DNA of 64,000 nt from Actinomyces gaoshouyii (GCF_002072175.1 NZ_MVIV01000005.1:5714-69713), one strand, 5' to 3'. Positions 54,023-62,733 are shown, counted from the stretch's first letter. Program-made: numbers and translations. Notes: generated from the sequence alone by a model not told the origin.

Positions 54023-54889
54023 TCAGCCGAGGAGGCCCGTCCAGGCGCCGAGGATGCCGACGACGAACATGCCCAGGATGATCCACAGCGCGTTGACCTT
54101 CTTGTTGAGCAGCCACATGCACAGGAAGGTCAGGCCCAGCGCGGCCAGTCCCGGCAGCAGCTGATCGAGGATCATCTGCAGCGTCGTGTCGGCCACGACG
54201 CCGGTGTCCCTGTCCTCGACCGACGCGACCACGGCCGGGAAGTTGATCGTCGTCCACTTCGAGACCAGGGCGCCCATGACGAAGAGCCCCATGACGGCGG
54301 CCATCTGGGTGATCTTCTTGAGCTGGCCGCCGCCGACCTCGGTGACCATCGCGGTGCCCCGCTCATAGCCGAGCTTGAGCCCGTACCAGCGCGTGGCCAC
54401 GCGCAGGACGTTGATGCCCAGGAAGAACAGCAGCGGCCCCACGATGGAGCCGTCGAGCGCCAGCGAGGCGCCCAGGGCCGCGAGGACGGGCCGGGCGGTT
54501 CCCCAGAAGATGGGGTCACCGACTCCGGCGAGCGGCCCCATGAGGCCGATCTTGACGTTGGTGATGGTGTCGTCGCCGATGGGCTCGCCCTTGGCGCGCT
54601 GCTCCTCCATGGCGGCGGTGATGCCGAAGACGACGGAGGACACCCACGGGTGGGTGTTGTAGAACTCCAGGTGGCGCTCGAGGGCGGCGGCCTGGGCGGC
54701 CTTGTCGCCCTTGTAGACCTTCTTGATCGCGGGCATGAGGGTGAAGCAGAAGCCCATCGCCTGCATGCGCTCGAAGTTGAAGGAGCCCAGGAGCGTCGTC
54801 GAGCGCCAGTACATGGACTGCAAGTCCCTGTTGGTCAGGGCGCGCTCAGGGGCGGCGGTCGTGGTGGAAGTCATGATCACGTTCTCCAT
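54023..54889 (-). CDS. PTS mannose/fructose/sorbose-family IID component
   Basis: A 288-residue membrane protein of the EIID-Man family. The N-terminal half is hydrophilic with family wording: MYWRSTTLLGSFNFERMQAM, then CFTLMPAIKKVYKGDKA, ALERHLEFYNTHPWVSSVVFGI and MEEQRAKGEP. Following IKIGLMGPLAGVGDPIFWGT, the C-terminal helices end in KKVNALWIILGMFVVGILGAWTG. With IIC it forms the sugar channel. The gene lies four bases after IIC, so the two are coupled. Confidence 0.96.
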   Translation of the reverse strand: MENVIMTSTTTAAPERALTNRDLQSMYWRSTTLLGSFNFERMQAMGFCFTLMPAIKKVYKGDKAAQAAALERHLEFYNTHPWVSSVVFGITAAMEEQRAKGEPIGDDTITNVKIGLMGPLAGVGDPIFWGTARPVLAALGASLALDGSIVGPLLFFLGINVLRVATRWYGLKLGYERGTAMVTEVGGGQLKKITQMAAVMGLFVMGALVSKWTTINFPAVVASVEDRDTGVVADTTLQMILDQLLPGLAALGLTFLCMWLLNKKVNALWIILGMFVVGILGAWTGLLG

Positions 54890-54893
54890 TCAC

Positions 54894-55823
54894 TCAGTCG
54901 AGCTCGTCGTCGAGGTCATCGTCCGCCCAGGCGCCACCGGCGGGTGTGGGAGCCGGCTGGGGTGCGGGGGCCGGCTTGGCGAACTCGGGGTTGAGCTGGG
55001 TGTAGATGACGGCGAGGCAGGCGCCCACGATGCCCAGGCCCACTAGCGTCACTCCTGTCGGCATGACCTGGAGGACCCAGTTCGCCATGTCTCCGGCGCC
55101 CTGGGGGTCGGAGACGGAGCCCCTGCCGGCGATCGTCGTGGCGAAGGTGGCGAAGACGAAGCCCAGGAAGAAGAAGGGCATGAGCTTGCGCGCCTTCATC
55201 ATGTTGATGACCATCGCGTATCCGACGACGACGATGAACCCGCCGGCGATTCCCAGGCCCTTGGTAATGACCTCGGGGATGGCGTCCAGCGCCTTGTGGA
55301 CGGCGTCGCCGGAGGCCAGCGCCGCGACGATCGCGGTGGGGATGGCCACGCGCAGGCCCTGGAGGCCCAGGGCGGTGAAGTGCATGACCACGATGCCCCG
55401 GTAGTTGGCCTGCTTGGCGTATCGATCGGCTTGGTGGGCGAAGAACACTGCGATTGTTCGCACGAAGATCGTCAGGGCCTGACCAGCGACGGCGAGTGGG
55501 ACGGCGACACTGATGGCGGCGTCGATGGCCGCCTTCGTACCGCCGTCGCCGCCCATGGAGGCGACGGCGATGACGGTGGAGACGGTCGAGGCCAGGGCCG
55601 CGTCGGGGGCCATGGCGGCGCCGACGTTCAGCCAGCCCAGCGCGATCAGCTCCAGGGTGCCCCCGACGACGATGCCGACGGTGGGCTGGCCCAGGGCGAG
55701 TCCCGTCAGGGTGCAGGCGACGAGGGGACGGTGGAACTGGCGCTCGTCGAGGACGCTTCCCAGCCCCGCGACGAAGGCGACGATGGTGACCAGGATGATC
55801 TGGATTGTGGAGATGTCATGCAT
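54894..55823 (-). CDS. PTS mannose/fructose/sorbose-family IIC component
   Basis: A 309-residue membrane protein of the EIIC-Man family with about eight hydrophobic segments. Family wording is ILVTIVAFVAGLGSVLDERQ, GLALGQPTVGIVVGGTLELIALGW and AAMAPDAALASTVSTVIAV. It forms the substrate-binding transmembrane part with IID. In Bacillus the same type of PTS (LevDEFG) handles fructose from levan. The start is ATG at 55823, 38 bases after the IIB stop. Confidence 0.96.
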   Translation of the reverse strand: MHDISTIQIILVTIVAFVAGLGSVLDERQFHRPLVACTLTGLALGQPTVGIVVGGTLELIALGWLNVGAAMAPDAALASTVSTVIAVASMGGDGGTKAAIDAAISVAVPLAVAGQALTIFVRTIAVFFAHQADRYAKQANYRGIVVMHFTALGLQGLRVAIPTAIVAALASGDAVHKALDAIPEVITKGLGIAGGFIVVVGYAMVINMMKARKLMPFFFLGFVFATFATTIAGRGSVSDPQGAGDMANWVLQVMPTGVTLVGLGIVGACLAVIYTQLNPEFAKPAPAPQPAPTPAGGAWADDDLDDELD

Positions 55824-55861
55824 GGGAGAACCTTTCGCATGGGCTCAGCGCGAGGCCGGCC

Positions 55862-56353
55862 TCATAGCAGCCCCTTCGACTTGAGGGTGGGCATGAGGTC
55901 GGAGCGACCCGTGGAGGGGACCTGCTGGATGTACTGGAGGATGCCGCGCGAGTCGATCTCGGCGAAGGCGGCGACATCCTCGGGGGAGGCGTAGACGGCC
56001 TGGGATACCTGCGAGGTCCCCTGCTTGAAGGTCATGCCGCCCACATTGACCTCGCCGGCCTCGAGCCCGAGGTCGAGGAGGCGGACGATGTCCCCGGGCG
56101 TCTCGACGACGATGATGGCCTTGAGGGCGGCGTACTTGGGGTTCTTGTAGACCCTGGCCGCCTTCTCCACGCCCAGGACGTGGACCTTCACCTTGCCACC
56201 ACCGGTTTGAAGGAGGAGGGACTTGCGCAGCTCGTCGTTGGCGGCGCTGTCCGAGACCGCGAGGATCGCCTCGGCGCCCAGGGAGCCCGCCCAGTTGTTG
56301 GCGACCTGTCCGTGAACCAGGCGGGAATCGATACGCAGGAGCTTGATGTCCAT
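55862..56353 (-). CDS. PTS mannose/fructose/sorbose-family IIB component
   Basis: A 163-residue cytoplasmic phosphocarrier. The phospho-His is in LLRIDSRLVHGQVANNWAG near residue 15. The rest follows the EIIB-Man fold (EAILAVSDSAANDELRKSLL, then KAIIVVETPGDIVRLLDLGLE). It passes phosphate from IIA to the incoming sugar. The ATG overlaps the IIA stop codon by one base (TGATG). Confidence 0.96.
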   Translation of the reverse strand: MDIKLLRIDSRLVHGQVANNWAGSLGAEAILAVSDSAANDELRKSLLLQTGGGKVKVHVLGVEKAARVYKNPKYAALKAIIVVETPGDIVRLLDLGLEAGEVNVGGMTFKQGTSQVSQAVYASPEDVAAFAEIDSRGILQYIQQVPSTGRSDLMPTLKSKGLL

Positions 56354-56793
56354 CAGAGCTCGTCTCCTTCGTCGTCAGAGATGGTGGGGGTGGTGGGGGT
56401 GTACTCCTCGGAGAGGATCTTGATGCCGGCCCTGCCGGCGGTGCGGGCGACCTCGACGAGTTCGGGCAGGCTCGCGCCGGCCATGCGGCGGGCGAGGACC
56501 TCGACGAGCATGGGCAGATTGGCGCCGGAGACGACGTCGGCGTCGGGGCGCTCCGCTGCGAAGCGCGCCGCGGCGTTGTAGGGGCTCCCGCCGAAGAGGT
56601 CGCACAGGATGAGGTGCTGCTCGGACGGCGAGGCCTCAACGGCCGCGGCGTACTTGGCGAGGAGGTCGTCAGGCCCCTCCGATTGCTCGAAGGTGATGGC
56701 GACGACGTCGTCGCTCGGGCCGACGATCATGGCGGAGGAGCCGAGCAGCCCCTCCGCCATACGCCCATGAGCAGCGATGATCACGGATACCAC
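56353..56793 (-). CDS. PTS mannose/fructose/sorbose-family IIA component
   Basis: A 146-residue phosphocarrier. I chose GTG 56793 because GGAAGG lies nine bases upstream and the protein then begins VVSVIIAAHGRMAEGLLGSS, with the phospho-His in AAHGR. The active-site Asp is in LILCDLFGGSPYNAAARF near 68. It receives phosphate from HPr and passes it to IIB. A further GTG at 56784 is possible. It is the first gene of the IIA-IIB-IIC-IID operon; the region upstream holds GTTAGC boxes shared with the levanase gene's upstream region. Confidence 0.94.
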   Translation of the reverse strand: MVSVIIAAHGRMAEGLLGSSAMIVGPSDDVVAITFEQSEGPDDLLAKYAAAVEASPSEQHLILCDLFGGSPYNAAARFAAERPDADVVSGANLPMLVEVLARRMAGASLPELVEVARTAGRAGIKILSEEYTPTTPTISDDEGDEL

Positions 56794-56922
56794 GGATAAC
56801 CGCCTTCCAGTCGGGCCGACGGCGAGCGGGCCCGACGTCGGCAAACGATGTGGCGACAGGGACAATAGGCGCTCTCACCGGCCGATAGGGCTCGTTGGGC
56901 CCCGGTATCACCGGAGATAACT

Positions 56923-57014
56923 TGCGTTAGCAACGCGCGAGCCCAAGTGTTAGCAATGAGATGCCCGCCACGCCATCGATATTGCATGGCTCACATGAGG
57001 CCGCCGCTAACATG
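56923..57014. promoter_or_regulatory. GTTAGC boxes in the PTS-levanase divergent region
   Basis: The 520-base gap between the PTS operon and the levanase gene contains TGCGTTAGCAACG at 56923-56935, AGTGTTAGCAATG at 56946-56958 (23-bp spacing, direct) and CGCTAACATG at 57005-57014 (inverted). The shared core is GTTAGC, and the first box has the imperfect dyad TTGC-N4-GCAA. These look like operators for a LacI, GntR or ROK regulator that could act on both transcripts. The regulator is not identified; no gene is encoded in this gap. Confidence 0.55.
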
Positions 57015-57074
57015 AGCGCTAGATGTAATCTTTGTCACATTTATGTCGATCCGACCGCCGTCCGCCCCCTCCTC

Positions 57075-57110
57075 GCCGAGACCGGTCGAAAACAGCACCG
57101 AAACCGGTCG
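57075..57110 (+). repeat. Intergenic 22-bp-period repeat array R3 (two cores)
   Basis: GCCGAGACCGGTCGAAAAC is followed by AGCACC and GAAACCGGTC. The two cores start at 57078 and 57100, again 22 bases apart, with one base changed in the second. It lies in the levanase upstream region about 200 bases before the ATG. Confidence 0.8.
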
Positions 57111-57313
57111 CAAGTGCTGGCGCGAGCGGTCCAGCACCAGGCAGCACCGGCCCCTGCGCCTCGCAGCCCACCGCTCAATCGCCCCATGAAGATCACGGCT
57201 TGATAACAGGAGCCCTCCGGCGATGCGATCGGCACCCCCGCGCGCCCCACTTCGCCAGAATGGGTCTGAGCTGGGCGCATGCACAACCCAGCCCTGCCAT
57301 CGAAGGAGATGCC

Positions 57314-60289
57314 ATGAGACGATCGCCCCTTGTCGTCGCCCTCACCGCTGCGCTCGCCCTGATGCTCTCCGGGGTTCTGCTCGGCACCACCCCATCCCCG
57401 GCAACGGCCGCCGACGCCTCCCGGAGCGAGGCCTGGCGGCCCCGGGCCCACTACACCCCCGCCGCGAACTGGATGAACGACCCCAACGGCCTCGTCTATG
57501 AGAACGGCACCTATCACCTCTTCTACCAGCACAACCCCTACGGCCTCGCCTGGGGCAACATGTCATGGGGCCATGCGATCTCGCTCGACCTCATCCACTG
57601 GACCGAGCAGCCAGTCGCCATCCCCGCGACGGATGCCTACGGAGTCTTCTCCGGCTCGGCCGTCTACGACGCGACCAACACCTCGGGCCTCGGCACCCCC
57701 GAGGCGCCGCCGCTGGTGGCACTGTGGACCCGCGCCGACAATGCCACGGGCATCCAGGCCCAGTCCCTGTCCTACTCCACGGACCACGGGATGACCTGGA
57801 CCAATCTCAATAACGCCGCCCCTGTGCTCGACATCGGCTCCAAGGAGTTCCGCGACCCCAAGGTCTTCTGGGACACGGTGTCCCAGCGCTGGGTGCTCGT
57901 GGCCGTCGTCGCCACAGAGCACAAGGTGCGCTTCTACTCCTCGCCCAACCTCATCGACTGGAGCTTCGAATCCGAGTTCGGCGGCGTGGGCGACACGACC
58001 GCCGTCTGGGAGTGCCCCGACTTCTTCCCCCTCGCCGTCGACGACGACCCCACCGAGGTCAAGTGGGTGCTCTCCCTGTCCGTAGCGGGACAGGTCGGGC
58101 AGACCAAGTACTTCGTCGGTGATTGGAACGGCTCCGCCTTCACCGCCGACCCCCTGCCCTCCTACGACGGCAGCGAGGGCACGGTCCTGGCCGGTTTCGA
58201 CTCGGGCGCCTGGGACGGCTGGAGCGTGACCGGCAACGCCTTCGGCACCGCCCCGTCCACCGGCGCCACGCCCGGCCAGCAGCCGTTCACCGGGCAGCAG
58301 GGCCCCGGCCTGGTCAACACCTTCTACGACGCGTCCACCGGCCAGGGCTCCGATGCCGCGACCGGCTCGGCCACCTCCGCTCCGTTCACCATCTCCGCCC
58401 CCTACCTCAACATGCTCGTGGGCGGCGGCAAGCACCCCTACGACGCCGCGGCCACCGGCGACGACGGGGGCGGCACGCTCCTGACCGGCTTCGACTCCGG
58501 CACCTGGGACGGCTGGACCGTGACCGGCAACGCCTTCGGCACCGCCCCGTCCACCGGCGCCAACCCGCCTCAGCAAGCGGTGATCAACCAGCGCGGCCCG
58601 GGCCTGCTCAACTCGTACTACGACTCGGCCAGTGGACGGGGCACAGATGAGACCACCGGCACTGCGACCTCACCTGCCTTCACGATCGACGCCGACCACA
58701 TCAACCTGCATATCGGCGGCGGCTCCGCCACGGCCGCCTCGGGCGCCGGGCAGACCACGGTGGACCTCGTCGTCAACGGGCAGGTGGTCAGGAGCGCCTC
58801 GGGCCGCGACCTCGAAGAGCTCAACTGGCAGAGCTGGGACGTCTCCGACCTGCGGGGCAGCCAGGCAACGATCGTCGTGACCGACACAGCGACCGGCGGC
58901 TGGGGCCACATCCTTCTCGACGAGGTGCGGTTGTCGGATCGGGCCGCCACGCCGTCGGCCTCGAACACCTCGGTCAACGTCGTGGTGGACGGCACCGTCG
59001 TCGCCTCCGCCACGGGAAGTCAGAGCGAGTCATTGGACTGGACGAGCCTTGACCTGCGCTCCTGGCAGGGCAAGCAGGCGACGCTCGTCATCGAGGACAA
59101 TAACGCGACCTCCGAGTACGGGCACATCCTCGTCGACTCGATCACCGCGTCGAGCACGGCTGGCTTCTCCCAGCGCGATGTCATGCCGATCCTCGACCAG
59201 GGCCGGGACAACTACGCGGCGGTCACCTGGAACGGCGCCCCCAACGGCAAGCGCTACGGAATCGGGTGGATGTCGAACTGGTCGTACGTCAACGGCACCC
59301 CCACGAGCACATGGCGCACCGCGATGACCCTGCCCCGGACGTACAAGCTGCGCACCGTGGGCGGGCAGCTCCGCGTGGTGTCCACCCCGGTGGAGGCGCT
59401 GGCCACCCTCCACTCGGGCCAGCCGGTGACGGCATCGGGGCTCACCGTGGACGGCGCCGTCGATCTCCCCTCCGCAGCGGGCTCGTCCTATGACCTCAGC
59501 CTCACGCTCGATCCTGGTTCCTCGGCGCGCGCGGGGGTCAAGGTCCTCGTGGGCGACAGCCAGGAGACGATCGTCGGCTACGACGCGCAGATCGGGCAGG
59601 TCTACGTCGATCGCACCCATTCCGGGGAGGTCGGATTCAGCCCCGCCTTCCCCTCGATCTCGCGCGCTCCGGTGAGCCTGGGCGCCGATGGTCTGCTGCG
59701 TCTGCGCCTCGTGGTGGACCGCTCCAGCGTGGAGGTCTTCGCAAACGACGGCGAGGCGGTCATCACCTCCGCCGTCTACCCCTCGCAGGACGCCACGGGC
59801 GTGAGCCTGTTCTCCGAGGGCGGCGTGGCGGTGGCCACAGGCCTCACCTCGCAGGCGCTGGCCGACTACCGCTCCCCGGCGCCCAGTCCCGACCCGGACC
59901 CGGCTCCGTCAACGGGGTGGGTGTGGACCGGTAGCGCGTGGACCTACATCGACCCGGCCACGGGCCAGGCGGTGAAGGGCTGGCTCAAGGACGACGGCTC
60001 CTGGTACTACCTCGACCCCGCCACCGGGGCCATGGCCACCGGATGGGCGAGGGTCGGCAACCTGTGGTACTACCTGCGCCCCGACGGCACCATGGCCACG
60101 GGATGGCAGGCCGTCAACGGTCACTGGTACTTCCTCGAGCCGGCCTGGGGTCACATGCTGACCGGCTGGATCGCCGTGGCCGGCCACTGGTACTACCTGG
60201 CCCCCGACGGGGCGATGACCGCAGGCTGGCAGTGGATCGACGGTGCCTGGTACTACCTGGATCCCGTCACCGGCCGCCTGACCCCCTAG
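57314..60289 (+). CDS. Secreted GH32 levanase/fructanase with nested accessory modules and wall-binding repeats
   Basis: A 991-residue exported enzyme starting at ATG 57314 after GAAGGAGAT. A signal peptide covers about 1-33. The GH32 five-bladed propeller starts near residue 45 and has all catalytic residues: nucleophile Asp56 in NWMNDPNG, Asp181 in EFRDPK and acid/base Glu233 in WECPDFF. After about residue 285 the propeller is interrupted by about 330 residues and resumes at about 620 with DQGRDNYAAVTW. The insert holds one full accessory module nested inside a split second copy (see finding). The GH32 beta-sandwich (VEVFANDGEAVITSAVYP) ends near 849. A Pro-rich linker leads to about six W-Y-Y-type cell-wall-binding repeats (WYYLDPATG, WYYLRPDG and similar). 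It would cleave levan or inulin at the cell surface. Confidence 0.96.
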   Translation: MRRSPLVVALTAALALMLSGVLLGTTPSPATAADASRSEAWRPRAHYTPAANWMNDPNGLVYENGTYHLFYQHNPYGLAWGNMSWGHAISLDLIHWTEQPVAIPATDAYGVFSGSAVYDATNTSGLGTPEAPPLVALWTRADNATGIQAQSLSYSTDHGMTWTNLNNAAPVLDIGSKEFRDPKVFWDTVSQRWVLVAVVATEHKVRFYSSPNLIDWSFESEFGGVGDTTAVWECPDFFPLAVDDDPTEVKWVLSLSVAGQVGQTKYFVGDWNGSAFTADPLPSYDGSEGTVLAGFDSGAWDGWSVTGNAFGTAPSTGATPGQQPFTGQQGPGLVNTFYDASTGQGSDAATGSATSAPFTISAPYLNMLVGGGKHPYDAAATGDDGGGTLLTGFDSGTWDGWTVTGNAFGTAPSTGANPPQQAVINQRGPGLLNSYYDSASGRGTDETTGTATSPAFTIDADHINLHIGGGSATAASGAGQTTVDLVVNGQVVRSASGRDLEELNWQSWDVSDLRGSQATIVVTDTATGGWGHILLDEVRLSDRAATPSASNTSVNVVVDGTVVASATGSQSESLDWTSLDLRSWQGKQATLVIEDNNATSEYGHILVDSITASSTAGFSQRDVMPILDQGRDNYAAVTWNGAPNGKRYGIGWMSNWSYVNGTPTSTWRTAMTLPRTYKLRTVGGQLRVVSTPVEALATLHSGQPVTASGLTVDGAVDLPSAAGSSYDLSLTLDPGSSARAGVKVLVGDSQETIVGYDAQIGQVYVDRTHSGEVGFSPAFPSISRAPVSLGADGLLRLRLVVDRSSVEVFANDGEAVITSAVYPSQDATGVSLFSEGGVAVATGLTSQALADYRSPAPSPDPDPAPSTGWVWTGSAWTYIDPATGQAVKGWLKDDGSWYYLDPATGAMATGWARVGNLWYYLRPDGTMATGWQAVNGHWYFLEPAWGHMLTGWIAVAGHWYYLAPDGAMTAGWQWIDGAWYYLDPVTGRLTP

Positions 60290-60296
60290 CCCTCTC

Positions 60297-60424
60297 GCCG
60301 AGACCGGTCGAAAATGGGAGCGAGACCGGCCCAATATCCACAGACAGGGCTGGTGCGTGGACGCCGGCCATCATCCCTGTGGATGGCGGACCGGTCTCGC
60401 TCTTGATATCGACCGGTCTCGGCG
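60297..60424. repeat. Intergenic inverted pair of 22-bp-period arrays (R4 and R5)
   Basis: R4 at 60297-60329 has cores at 60300 and 60322; R5 at 60388-60424 is the same unit inverted, with cores at 60389 and 60411. Between them ATCCACAG...CAGGG and CCCTGTGGAT form an inner dyad. The whole 128 bases can fold as one long hairpin between two convergent genes and may end both transcripts. Confidence 0.85.
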
Positions 60425-60452
60425 AGGGGAAGGCGGGCGGGACGGAGGAGGA

Positions 60453-62666
60453 CTAGGACTGGGGGACGTTGCGCTCGAGCTCGGCGATCCAGGCGGTGCC
60501 ACTCACATCGGAGGGCATGCGCCAGTCCCCGCGGGGGGACAGCGATCCCCCGGCAACGACCTTCGGGCCGTTGGGCAGGGTCGAGCGCTTGAACTGGTTG
60601 GCGAAGAAGCGCTTGAGGAACAGCAGTTCCCAACGCCGGATCTCCGGAAGCGCGTAGGCGACCCGGTCCGCCTCGGGCAGGCCCTGCGGCCAATCGCCCT
60701 CGGAGGCGTTGGACCAGGCCTTCTCCGCCAGGAAGGCGATCCGGCTGGGCCGCGAGCCCCTGCGCAGCACGTGCCACAGGGTGAAGTCCTGGAGGGCGTA
60801 GGGGCCGATCCGCGATTGAGTGGACTGCATGGGCTCGTCCTGACTACCGGGCACCAGCTCGGGGCTGATCTCGGTGTCGAGGATGGACAGCAGCGTGCGC
60901 CCGACGGCCTCGTCGAAGATCCGCTCGGCCACCACCCAGCGGATGAGGTGCTGGATGAGGGTCTTGGGGATCCCCGCGTTCACCCCGTAGTGGGCCATGT
61001 GGTCGCCCACGCCGAAGGTGCACCAACCCATCGCCAGCTCGGAGAGGTCCCCCGTGCCCAGCACGATCCCGCCACGGGCGTTGGCGATACGGAACAGGAA
61101 GTCGGTGCGCAGTCCTGCCTGGACGTTCTCGAAAGTGACGTCGTAGACCTCGGGACCGCGCTCGCCGCGCCCGTAGGGGTGCCCCATCTCCGTGAGCATC
61201 TGCGTGGCGGTGGGGCGGATGTCGAGTTCAGAGAAGGCGCAGCCGAGCCCGACGGCGAGGTCCTCGGCGTTGCGGCGGGTGGTGGCGCTCGTGGCGAAGC
61301 CGGGCATCGTGTAGGCCAGGATGTCGGAGCGGGGGCGGCCCAGGCGGTCCATGGCGCGGGCGGCCACGATGAGAGCCTGGGTGGAGTCGAGCCCCCCTGA
61401 AACGCCGATAACGATCTTGGGGTTGCCGATGGCGCGCAGGCGCTGGACGAGCGCCTCGACCTGGATGGAATAGGCCTCGTAACAGTCCTGGGCCAGGCGC
61501 GCCGGATCGTCCGGCACGAAGGGGAAGCGGTCCACGCGCCGCCGCAGCCCAATATCCGTCCGAGGCGCGCGCAGATCAGCAGCAGGGATCTCGATGCGCT
61601 CGAAGGCCCGGGGGTTGGCGAAGGAGGCGGGACCCGGTGCGGGCGCAGCACCGGCGGCGCGCGCCAAGGTGCGGGCGTTGTCCTCGAAGGTCCCCTGACG
61701 CAGTCGCTCGGCGCGCATCCCCTCGATATCGACGTCGGCAATGGTGGCGCGCGGCCCGTCCGGGAAGCGCTCGGAAGAGGCGAGCAACTCGCCGTTCTCG
61801 TAGATCATGGTCTGGCCGTCCCAGGCCAGATCCGTACTCGACTCGCCCTGCCCAGCGGCCGCGTAGACATAGGCGGCCAGGCCCCGGGCCGAGGAGGAGC
61901 GCGCCAGGAGGTGACGGTCCTCGGCACGGCCGACGGTGATCGGCGAGGAGGAGATGTTGAGCAGCACCGTGGCTCCCGCGAGCGCGGCCACGGACGACGG
62001 CGGGACGGGCACCCACATGTCCTCGCAGACCTCCACGTGGAAAACGAGGCCAGGGACGTCGGCGACGTCGAAGAGCAGGTGGGGACCGAAGGGCACGGTC
62101 GCGTCAGCGGTTCCCGTGACTCCCGGCCCCCCGGGCCCCCGCACCCCCCGCAGGCGCGCGCGGCGCTGGTCGACCTCAGGAGCGTCGCCGGCGGCGAAGT
62201 GCCGGGCCTCGTAGAACTCGCGGTAGGTGGGCAGGTAGGACTTGGGGGCGACGCCGCGCACGGCCCCTCCGGCGATGACGACGGCGCAGTTGAACAGGCG
62301 ATCGCCCACGCGGATCGGGGCCCCGATGACGATCGCTGGAAGGAAGTCCTCGCTCGCGGCCCGGATGGTCTCGATGGCGGCCAGCGCCGCATCGAGGAGG
62401 ACATCGGCGTGGAGGAGGTCGTCGATGGCGTAACCGGTTAGGCACAGCTCGGGGAAGGCGGCGAGGCAGACGCCGTCCTCCCCGAGCGCCCGGGCCTGGT
62501 CGATGATGGCGGCGGCGTTCTTATCCGGGTCGCCGGGCACGGCAGGCAGGGTGACGGCGGCGACGCGAGCGAATCCCTGGTCGTAGGCGGAGCGGAAGAC
62601 GATGCTCGGGCGGCCCGCGGCCTCGTCCTGCGGGTCCGCCCAGTGCTGGGTGTCCTGGGTTGCCAT
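60453..62666 (-). CDS. nadE: Glutamine-dependent NAD synthetase
   Basis: A 737-residue bifunctional enzyme that makes NAD from deamido-NAD, ATP and glutamine. I chose ATG 62666 (MATQDTQHWADPQ). The N-terminal nitrilase-type glutaminase has its Glu in AAFPELCLTGYAIDD, Lys in APKSYLPTYREFYE and Cys in EVCEDMWVPVPPS. The C-terminal synthetase domain has the PP-loop GVSGGLDSTQALIV near 430 and GIVLGTGDLSELAMGW. The size fits the long (about 680-740 residue) actinobacterial form. Convergent with the levanase gene. Confidence 0.97.
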   Translation of the reverse strand: MATQDTQHWADPQDEAAGRPSIVFRSAYDQGFARVAAVTLPAVPGDPDKNAAAIIDQARALGEDGVCLAAFPELCLTGYAIDDLLHADVLLDAALAAIETIRAASEDFLPAIVIGAPIRVGDRLFNCAVVIAGGAVRGVAPKSYLPTYREFYEARHFAAGDAPEVDQRRARLRGVRGPGGPGVTGTADATVPFGPHLLFDVADVPGLVFHVEVCEDMWVPVPPSSVAALAGATVLLNISSSPITVGRAEDRHLLARSSSARGLAAYVYAAAGQGESSTDLAWDGQTMIYENGELLASSERFPDGPRATIADVDIEGMRAERLRQGTFEDNARTLARAAGAAPAPGPASFANPRAFERIEIPAADLRAPRTDIGLRRRVDRFPFVPDDPARLAQDCYEAYSIQVEALVQRLRAIGNPKIVIGVSGGLDSTQALIVAARAMDRLGRPRSDILAYTMPGFATSATTRRNAEDLAVGLGCAFSELDIRPTATQMLTEMGHPYGRGERGPEVYDVTFENVQAGLRTDFLFRIANARGGIVLGTGDLSELAMGWCTFGVGDHMAHYGVNAGIPKTLIQHLIRWVVAERIFDEAVGRTLLSILDTEISPELVPGSQDEPMQSTQSRIGPYALQDFTLWHVLRRGSRPSRIAFLAEKAWSNASEGDWPQGLPEADRVAYALPEIRRWELLFLKRFFANQFKRSTLPNGPKVVAGGSLSPRGDWRMPSDVSGTAWIAELERNVPQS

Positions 62667-62733
62667 GCCATGATCCTGCCATGATCCAAGCCGGCTCGGG
62701 CCCGGCCCGGCCCACGTCGCCCCGGACCGGCGC

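Noticed and set aside
54023..56793. PTS as a mannose or glucosamine transporter by name
   Set aside because: The family imports several sugars; the neighbouring levanase points more to fructose, so no specific symbol was given.
57079..57110. CRISPR-like repeats with GAGACCGGTC and similar arrays
   Set aside because: The unit is only 22 bp including the spacer, arrays have two or three cores, spacers are shared rather than unique, and no cas gene is present.
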